NCBI GenBank assembly: GCA_003158415.1
Contig: PMJA01000385.1
Coordinates: 6,197-15,855, forward strand
Length of the DNA stretch: 9,659 nucleotides
Origin: Methylobacter sp.
GTDB lineage: Bacteria; Pseudomonadota; Gammaproteobacteria; Methylococcales; Methylomonadaceae
Reading direction: 5' to 3'
In this document: positions 1 through 5,150 of the stretch, one piece after another
Layout: each line of letters begins with the position of its first letter
Numbering within the stretch: the stretch's first letter is position 1
The notes under the pieces: model-generated
Database searches by the model: none
Told to the model about the DNA's origin: nothing
The model's input: only the letters and a program-made list of their open reading frames with translations
Translations under genes and position numbers: made by a program

Positions 1-598
1 TGTTGCGCACCCATGCCGACAGGGTGCGTAGGGGATCGTCGACCAGCTTGGCGATATTGTCGGGCAATTGATTGGGCGAGATCTCCTTGCCGCTGGGATC
101 CTTCAACCATGTGTTGTTGTTGGCCTTCATCAGTATCCAAAAATCGTTTGCCTTGAGGGAGGACCAGTCCGCGATGAGGTAGGCGTTGACCACCTTCTTA
201 TCCTTAGGAACGTCGGAATTCCATACCCCAGCGGAGAGATGGTGGTGGTCGGTTATATAAAACACGCCGCCCGGCCCCCGCACCATGGGAACGAAGCGAT
301 TCGCGTCCGCCAAGTATTTATCGAACTTGCTCGGTTTGTACTGGTATTGGGCGGTAATCTTCTCGGCCTTGCACTGTACTGCGTCCATGCCCACCGCTGG
401 TTGGGAGGGATGCAGATCCTTGATGTCGATCTGGCAGCCCTTCTTCTCCCGTTCATAGTCAGTGATGACACCCTTGGCATCGGGCTTGGCTACCTTGGTT
501 TTGTTGTCGCATTGAGGCAAGCCCTTATCCTTTGCGTCGGACACGCCCGCCATGCTCAACGCCAGCGCCGCCGCCAACAGGAATTTAATTATATGCAT
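1..598 (-). CDS. Secreted ParB-like nuclease-fold protein (ParBc_2 family), 3' end cut by window edge
   Basis: The reverse strand holds an open frame of 199 codons from an ATG at 598-596 to the window edge with no stop. A strong Shine-Dalgarno match (GAGGAGA at 611-605) lies 6 bases upstream, which decides the start. Residues 1-22 form a signal peptide (MHIIKFLLAAALALSMAGVSDA), so the mature protein should be periplasmic or secreted. The rest resembles the 'putative ParB-like nuclease' family (PF08857): HPSQPAVGM near 63-71, then GPGGVFYITDHHHLSAGVW at 108-126, then DFWILMKA at 152-159 and an ISPNQLP segment near 173-179. DHHH is the family's hallmark. The family's biochemical role is not established to my knowledge, so nuclease activity is not claimed. 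By hand count 19 of 23 lysines use AAG, unlike apbE and hpnN, which suggests separate origin. About the last few dozen residues are probably missing. Confidence 0.82.
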   Translation of the reverse strand, partial: MHIIKFLLAAALALSMAGVSDAKDKGLPQCDNKTKVAKPDAKGVITDYEREKKGCQIDIKDLHPSQPAVGMDAVQCKAEKITAQYQYKPSKFDKYLADANRFVPMVRGPGGVFYITDHHHLSAGVWNSDVPKDKKVVNAYLIADWSSLKANDFWILMKANNNTWLKDPSGKEISPNQLPDNIAKLVDDPLRTLSAWVRN

Positions 599-655
599 TG
601 TCTACTCTCCTCACAGTTTCATTCTTGTATCCCCTATTCAATTGGTCGGGGGTCT

Positions 656-672
656 TTTGCGTCTAACGCAAA
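656..672. promoter_or_regulatory. Inverted repeat upstream of the ParB-like gene
   Basis: TTTGCGT and ACGCAAA form a perfect 7-base inverted repeat around a 3-base centre (CTA), 58-74 bases upstream of the ParB-like start. It could be an operator or a small hairpin. I found no well-spaced -35/-10 pair next to it, so its function is a guess. Confidence 0.3.
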
Positions 673-746
673 TTAAGCGGACTGAGTGATAGCGAAACTC
701 CGCTGGAGCGCTGAGTTAAACGAATTTAAGTTTACTCTTATCCAAA

Positions 747-827
747 TTATTCGCCAGTTGTTCGGATTGAATTTACTCCGACTTCTCCGATTTCCCCAAC
801 AAATACCAGTAATGTTGCTGGTTCCGG
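747..827 (-). pseudogene. Possible degraded PEP-CTERM sorting-signal remnant
   Basis: On the minus strand a frame reads PEPATLLVFVG followed by EIGEVGVNSIR and a stop at 749-747. PEPATLL is the typical start of a PEP-CTERM signal, whose usual form is PEP, then a hydrophobic helix, then a basic cluster at the C terminus. Here two glutamates break the helix and the basic cluster is almost absent. The frame upstream runs through the 890-918 repeat, and no plausible mature domain precedes the motif. It could be the tail of a decayed exported protein, or coincidence. Confidence 0.22.
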
Positions 828-889
828 CTTAAGTGAATAGCCTTGATTAGCTCTCAAATGAGACGAAGGGCATTCGGTGTCCTCTATGT

Positions 890-918
890 CCCTTCGGCTG
901 CGCTCAGGATGAACGGAT
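890..918. repeat. Short dispersed-type repeat ('HPERSRR' element)
   Basis: The sequence CCCTTCGGCTGCGCTCAGG followed by ATGAACGGAT belongs to a type of short intergenic repeat that I recognise from many proteobacterial genomes. On the minus strand it gives the well-known spurious peptide HPERSRR. Only one copy is in this window, so its repeat status rests on recognition, not on comparison within the sequence. Confidence 0.5.
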
Positions 919-969
919 GTTTTTAGGATTATAGGGCGCTTATACTTAGCCGCGCTGCCTGCCAATAAC

Positions 970-2376
970 TCAAGCAAATTTCTTTTTCAATCGCCAAAAA
1001 GCCACGGTGGAAACCAGCACCATTCCGCAAGCGGAAGCCATCAGTATCAAACCCAGAAGCAAGGATTTCCTGAACGTATAGTCTACCCATTCTTTGCCGC
1101 GATCCTGGGTTTTCCGGGTCAGCGCGTCCACTCGAATTGACAGTTCGTCAAGCTTGCCGGGGGCCAGGGTCTGGTCGAAGGCTTGTAATAATTTTATCAG
1201 GTCTTGCGTCGTGGCGTTGATCTGCGCGGCGGCGGCAGTGTAGTTGTTGATGCGGAAGGGCTCGGTGTCCGAGTTTGACGGGCTGGCGTCGATTTGCCGC
1301 AATACATCTTGAAAAGACTTTAAGGTGGCGGTGGACGCATCGGACATTAATTTGCCTGCGCTCAGCGCTTTATCGGTCTGTGCGGCGAGGCTAATAAGGC
1401 CTGGCCGTTGCTCGTCCAGGGCTTGGATGATTTGCTGGCGCTCGGAGCTGATGAGTTCCGGTAACTGTTCCGTAGTCCGGCTGAACCGGTCTGCCGATTC
1501 GGACAGTTGGGCGGTATTAGCTAACAGTTTTTCCATTTGCGGCATTTCCGCCGTCTGCATAGTCAGCAACTCGGATTCCCAGCGGATCAGGGTCGGCATG
1601 TGCCGGGCCAGGAACATGCCGCGCTCCCCTAACAATCGGGTGTTGGCCAGTTCGCGGGTGGCGGGGTCGAGTCCCGCCAATGGGTCGATGGATAGCAGGT
1701 TGAAGACGCTACTGGTCACTCCTGACGGGGAACTGCGATTCATCTGTGAGAGATCTGACGCAAAGCCCATTGAGCCTATCTCACTGAGTGAGTGCACATT
1801 GGGGTGTAGGTCGTGCCAGGTTTTGATGGAGGTGCGCAGTTCCGCGATCTGTTCTTTTTTCAGCGTGATTGCGGCGATCCGCCAAATTTCCTTCTCGATC
1901 TCTTGGGAGACAAGTAGAAAAGGTTTAGCCGATTCGCCATAGACTTTGGGGAGCCAATAGTCCTCGACATTCATCCGGTTCAAGCTGGCCAAGATGACCA
2001 TGTCGAGGAGGTCGGCATAGGTGTTGGCGCCGGTGACGACGGCTAATATACTATTGAGGGTGGTGATGCGGCGCAACAGCATGTTACGCGGCCCGGTGGC
2101 CTGATTATCTTCCGGCCGCAATTTGCCGATGGCGATGGTGAGCGCTTCGATGGCATTGTCTGCAAAGCGTAGCAGCTGGGATTGCAATTCGACGGGATCC
2201 GGCGCGTCGCTTTCCTGATGGAAGGAAAATAGGGAGCGAATACCCTTTTCAGGCAATTCCAGGGTGTTTTTAACTAAACTGCAACTGCTCGCAGTTAATG
2301 CCAGGGCGCATAGTAGAACGATTTTCGGCATCCATCTAGGTATGCCGGAACAGGAAGGCTGAAGTGGGGTGTGCAT
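970..2376 (-). CDS. Unrecognised 468-residue protein with lipoprotein-like signal and C-terminal membrane helix
   Basis: I do not recognise the family. The N terminus has a hydrophobic segment (residues 18-29, IVLLCALALTAS) ending in a lipobox-like ASSC with Cys32. The -1 serine makes the lipobox weak. A second strong hydrophobic helix lies at about 438-461, followed by WRLKKKFA, so the C terminus should be cytoplasmic. The 400 residues between are mostly alpha-helical and rich in Gln, Leu and Ser (for example 276-360), which suggests coiled-coil or helical-bundle structure in the periplasm. ATG at 2376 was chosen over Met16 because AAGGA at 2393-2389 lies 12 bases upstream (longer than usual) while Met16 has no ribosome binding site. 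The CNNM gene ends 64 bases upstream, so read-through is possible, but a separate promoter candidate lies in the gap. Existence as a gene is fairly sure; function is unknown. Confidence 0.85.
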   Translation of the reverse strand: MHTPLQPSCSGIPRWMPKIVLLCALALTASSCSLVKNTLELPEKGIRSLFSFHQESDAPDPVELQSQLLRFADNAIEALTIAIGKLRPEDNQATGPRNMLLRRITTLNSILAVVTGANTYADLLDMVILASLNRMNVEDYWLPKVYGESAKPFLLVSQEIEKEIWRIAAITLKKEQIAELRTSIKTWHDLHPNVHSLSEIGSMGFASDLSQMNRSSPSGVTSSVFNLLSIDPLAGLDPATRELANTRLLGERGMFLARHMPTLIRWESELLTMQTAEMPQMEKLLANTAQLSESADRFSRTTEQLPELISSERQQIIQALDEQRPGLISLAAQTDKALSAGKLMSDASTATLKSFQDVLRQIDASPSNSDTEPFRINNYTAAAAQINATTQDLIKLLQAFDQTLAPGKLDELSIRVDALTRKTQDRGKEWVDYTFRKSLLLGLILMASACGMVLVSTVAFWRLKKKFA

Positions 2377-2407
2377 GAAGCTATCGATTCCTTAGCGTAT
2401 TTTTTGA

Positions 2408-2437
2408 ATTATATTTTTATGGATGAAAATGTGTAAC
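2408..2437 (-). promoter_or_regulatory. Candidate sigma-70 promoter for the 468-residue protein
   Basis: On the minus strand GTTACA (2437-2432, four of six matches to TTGACA) is followed after 18 bases by a perfect TATAAT (2413-2408). Transcription would start near 2401, leaving a leader of about 25 bases before the ATG at 2376. The position fits well, but the region is AT-rich and such matches can arise by chance. Confidence 0.4.
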
Positions 2438-2440
2438 TAC

Positions 2441-3763
2441 TTAAAAGTCGTCGTCTTCATTAGGATAGATTTGCACGAAAATAATACGCGACCCCTGCAT
2501 TTTTTTAACTAGGATGTCGAACTGATTGAATGCAATTTTCTGGCCTTCCACGGGTATATCCCGGAGCTTGGATAGGATGAGGCCACCGATGGAGACTTCA
2601 TCTTCCAATTCCAGTTCCTCATTTTCGATGTCGATACCCAGTATCCGTTCCAGCGAGAATATCGGCAGGCTGCCTTTGACTATTAAGGAGCCGTCATCGA
2701 GCCGAGTCCAGTCATTATTGTTTTGACGGAACTCGTCGCGTATTTCGCCGACCATTGCGCTTAATAAATTATCCAGCGTGATAAAACCTTGCGGCTTTTG
2801 TCCGTGTTGTCCTATGACGGCAAAATGGGCTGCGCCCATGCGGAAATAACGAAACAGTTCCAGCGCGGGCATGTCCGGCCGGATGTATTGGATGGGCCGC
2901 AGGTATTGATGCAAATCTTCTTGTGCCTTGCCTTCCTGCCGGGCAAAAAACAAATCTTTTAAATGAATGACTCCCAATACATCAATATCGTTAGTATCGA
3001 AGTAAGGATAACGGCTGTAGCGTTTGTGATAGACAGTTTTCAGGTTTTCCTGCAATGACTTATTGCGGTGCAAGGCCGTCATTTCATGGATAGGGCGCAT
3101 CAGGTCGGACACTTCCAACTCGCTGAAATCCAGCGTTTTTGCCAGTATATTCCATTCGTCGCGGGTAAACCGGTCGTCCTGGTCGTTGCCTCGCAAAATA
3201 AGTTTAAGTTCGTCGGCCGAATAATGCGCATCGTGACCGTGGACATTGCCCAAACCGAACAGGCGCAATACCAAATTGGCGCTGGAGTTGAGCAGCCAGA
3301 TTGCCGGATACATCAGCCAATAAAAGCCATAGAGCGGCGCGGCGCTCCATAAACCGATCTGTTCGGGATTACGTATCGCCAGCGATTTCGGCGCCAGCTC
3401 GCCGACGACGATATGCAGGAAGGAAATAATGGAAAAAGTACATGCGAATGAGATGCCGTGTATCAGTTCCGGCGAGGTGACTCTTAGCCTTTCAAGCCCA
3501 GGTTCCAGCAGGCCGGCAAAGGCGGGTTCGCCGACCCAGCCCAAACCCAGCGAAGCGAGGGTAATGCCTAACTGGCATGCCGATAAATAGGCGTCGAGTT
3601 TTGCGTGTACTTTCGCCAGTATGCGCCCGCGCCAGCCCCGTGTCTTGGCGATGCCGCGCAGGCGCGTCTGCCGCAATTTAACGAGACCGAACTCTGCGGC
3701 CACAAAAAAGCCGTTGAGCGCGACCAGCAACAAAGCGACTGCGATCAAAACCAGGTTATTCAT
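2441..3763 (-). CDS. CNNM/CorC-HlyC family membrane protein (DUF21 plus CBS pair)
   Basis: This 440-residue protein has the full architecture of the 'hemolysin family' (CNNM/CorC-like) proteins. An N-terminal DUF21 membrane domain covers about 1-195 with hallmark segments LNGFFVAAEFGLVKLR (16-31), GITLASLGLGWVGEPA (66-81) and HIVVGELAPKSLAI (117-130). Two CBS modules follow at roughly 218-275 and 283-340, then a CorC/HlyC-type domain at about 350-435. Relatives act in the inner membrane in magnesium or other cation transport or resistance; the substrate here cannot be read from sequence. The acidic tail (PNEDDDF) is unremarkable. GGAA at 3774-3771, 7 bases upstream, supports the ATG. The promoter probably lies in the divergent region shared with apbE. 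The older label 'hemolysin' is not supported by anything visible. Confidence 0.93.
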   Translation of the reverse strand: MNNLVLIAVALLLVALNGFFVAAEFGLVKLRQTRLRGIAKTRGWRGRILAKVHAKLDAYLSACQLGITLASLGLGWVGEPAFAGLLEPGLERLRVTSPELIHGISFACTFSIISFLHIVVGELAPKSLAIRNPEQIGLWSAAPLYGFYWLMYPAIWLLNSSANLVLRLFGLGNVHGHDAHYSADELKLILRGNDQDDRFTRDEWNILAKTLDFSELEVSDLMRPIHEMTALHRNKSLQENLKTVYHKRYSRYPYFDTNDIDVLGVIHLKDLFFARQEGKAQEDLHQYLRPIQYIRPDMPALELFRYFRMGAAHFAVIGQHGQKPQGFITLDNLLSAMVGEIRDEFRQNNNDWTRLDDGSLIVKGSLPIFSLERILGIDIENEELELEDEVSIGGLILSKLRDIPVEGQKIAFNQFDILVKKMQGSRIIFVQIYPNEDDDF

Positions 3764-3824
3764 AAGTTATTTCCGGTAAAGGGTGGGTCATGAATCAAAA
3801 CTGTTACTGGGTGAGTAAGTGCTC

Positions 3825-3885
3825 ATTTTTAGAAATCTATGTGCATTTGATATTATAATATCGGCGTTTGTCCATTTCTAAAAAT
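3825..3885. promoter_or_regulatory. Near-symmetric nested dyad forming a candidate bidirectional promoter
   Basis: ATTTTTAGAAAT (3825-3836) and ATTTCTAAAAAT (3874-3885) are perfect 12-base inverted repeats. Between them is a perfect 14-base palindrome, GATATTATAATATC (3849-3862), with almost the same centre. As a result each strand carries TAGAAA (four of six -35 matches) and TATAAT: spacing 18 on the plus strand (3830-3835 and 3854-3859) and 17 on the minus strand (3880-3875 and 3857-3852), with overlapping -10 boxes. It would serve apbE-hpnN to the right and the CNNM gene to the left. Leaders would be about 185 and 80 bases. The dyad could equally be a repressor site. Confidence 0.5.
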
Positions 3886-3900
3886 AGTCAGATACATACT

Positions 3901-3992
3901 GGGCGGCAAGGGGAGTGGATGCCGGCGTTAAAAATACGTGCAACCGCTCAACTTCCCGCCTTTCTATTGCCCCCGAATCGGGGGTGAACCCC
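3901..3992 (+). promoter_or_regulatory. Potentially structured 5' leader of apbE
   Basis: Downstream of the presumed start point, GGCGG (3902-3906) can pair with CCGCC (3956-3960), GAGTGG (3913-3918) with CCGCTC (3944-3949, one G-U pair), and GCGT (3925-3928) with ACGT (3936-3939, one G-U pair) as an apical hairpin. A second hairpin, CCCCCG-AAT-CGGGGG (3970-3984), competes with GGGG-TGAA-CCCC (3981-3992). No match to the FMN riboswitch core is visible. GGGGAG (3910-3915) can alternatively pair with CTTCCC (3952-3957), so folds may exchange. Function is inferred only from pairing potential. Confidence 0.3.
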
Positions 3993-4049
3993 AGATTACA
4001 ATAAAACAGTGGCTCTTTTAAACCGGGAAAGCCGTGCCGCAATAACCAG

Positions 4050-5138
4050 ATGACGCTTGTGATGATAAAGATTCAACAAAAATGTATAACAAATCCTGGA
4101 TGTTTTTTTAGGAAACAATCCGGTATATTCAAATATTCTGGGCTGATACTGTGCTTTAGCCTGCTTGCAGCATGTTCTGAACCGACGATTCAAAAGCTTG
4201 AAGGCGCAGCCCAAGGGACGACTTATCATATCAGTTATTGGGCCAAATTACCGGCGGATAGCCCGGTTATTGCAGACGACATTAAAAACGAACTCGATGC
4301 CATTGATAAAACGCTGTCCAATTATCGCCCCGACTCGGTCATTGAGCTGTTCAATAGCACTGAAAACACCGACAGTCAGGACGTCGGCAGCGAAATCGTA
4401 GCGTTGGTGCGTATCGCACAGACCGTTACCCAGGCTACCCAGGGTTGCTATGATTTAACGACTAAGCCGTTGTTCGATTTATGGGGTTTTCGCGGAGAAA
4501 CACCGGCCATTCCTGATGAGGCCGCCATCCAGAAAACGCTGGCCCAAATCGGTATGGAAAAGCTGGAAATTGTCGATGATACGCACTTGCGTAAAAAACA
4601 AGCGGATTTGAAAGTCGATTTGTCGTCGATCGCGCAAGGTTACAGCGTAGGCAAAATCAGCAAGGTTCTGGAACAAAACGGCATTAACGATTATTTGGTA
4701 GAGATCGGCGGCGAACTGCAAACTCGCGGTCATAAGCCGGATTCGCAACCCTGGCGCATAGCTCTGGAACGGCCGCTGCCGGGTGATCAGCACATGCAAA
4801 AAAGAATCACCATGCCCAAGGATTCGCCGATGGCCGTTATGACTTCGGGTACTTATAATCATTATTTTGATTATCAGGGACAGCGTTACAGCCACATACT
4901 CGACGCCCGTACGGGGCGTCCGATTACGCATGACCTGGTTTCCGTCACCGTTATTCATGACGACCCGACCATTGCCGACGCCTGGGATACCGCGCTGCTG
5001 TGTATAGGGCAGAAAGACGGCATGCAGGCCGCCAATGCCGCAAAAATTCCTGCGCTGTTCATCCAGCAACAGGGCAGCGAACTTATCGAATCCCGTAGCG
5101 ATGCGCTGAATACTTTAGATAAAATCACCTTGGAATAA
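4050..5138 (+). CDS. apbE: FAD:protein FMN transferase ApbE (lipoprotein)
   Basis: ApbE-family enzymes split FAD and attach FMN through a phosphoester to Thr or Ser of periplasmic client proteins such as NqrB/NqrC and RnfG/RnfD. The 362-residue length is close to the 351 of E. coli ApbE. A signal sequence ends in lipobox LAAC with Cys42, which implies a membrane-anchored periplasmic enzyme. Family motifs appear in order: AQGTTYH (54-60), LSNYRPDSVIELFN (89-102), YDLTTKPLFDLWGFRG (134-149), KVDLSSIAQGYSVGKI (188-203), LVEIGGELQTRG (216-227), SHILDARTGRP (281-291) and ADAWDTAL (309-316), the last carrying the probable metal-binding Asp and Thr. The ATG at 4050 has no clear ribosome binding site; ATG at 4062 is equally possible. 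The next gene starts 12 bases after the stop, so an operon is likely. No Nqr or Rnf genes are in view. Confidence 0.93.
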   Translation: MTLVMIKIQQKCITNPGCFFRKQSGIFKYSGLILCFSLLAACSEPTIQKLEGAAQGTTYHISYWAKLPADSPVIADDIKNELDAIDKTLSNYRPDSVIELFNSTENTDSQDVGSEIVALVRIAQTVTQATQGCYDLTTKPLFDLWGFRGETPAIPDEAAIQKTLAQIGMEKLEIVDDTHLRKKQADLKVDLSSIAQGYSVGKISKVLEQNGINDYLVEIGGELQTRGHKPDSQPWRIALERPLPGDQHMQKRITMPKDSPMAVMTSGTYNHYFDYQGQRYSHILDARTGRPITHDLVSVTVIHDDPTIADAWDTALLCIGQKDGMQAANAAKIPALFIQQQGSELIESRSDALNTLDKITLE

Positions 5139-5150
5139 CCGGATTAACTC

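Larger units (their letters stand above)
599..969. other. Gene-free stretch with small dyad, repeat and possible coding remnant
   Basis: No convincing intact gene lies in these 371 bases. The stretch holds a small inverted repeat (656-672), a possible PEP-CTERM-like coding remnant on the minus strand (747-827) and a short dispersed-type repeat (890-918). No clear rho-independent terminator follows the minus-strand gene ending at 970. Confidence 0.6.

Noticed and set aside
68..676. Plus-strand frame of 202 codons over the ParB-like gene
   Set aside because: It has no recognisable domain and is antisense to a gene with signal peptide, strong ribosome binding site and family motifs.
1325..1942. 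Plus-strand frame of 205 codons inside the 468-residue gene
   Set aside because: Low-complexity Ser/Arg-rich translation with no motif; it is a shadow of the minus-strand gene.
3970..3992. Rho-independent terminator
   Set aside because: The stem is GC-rich, but there is no T-run after it on either strand, and it lies between divergent genes where no transcript needs to end.
3901..4049. FMN riboswitch upstream of apbE
   Set aside because: The conserved RFN-element core is not visible; only generic pairing potential is present.
4479..5069. Minus-strand frame of 196 codons inside apbE
   Set aside because: Antisense to a gene with all ApbE motifs; no domain of its own.
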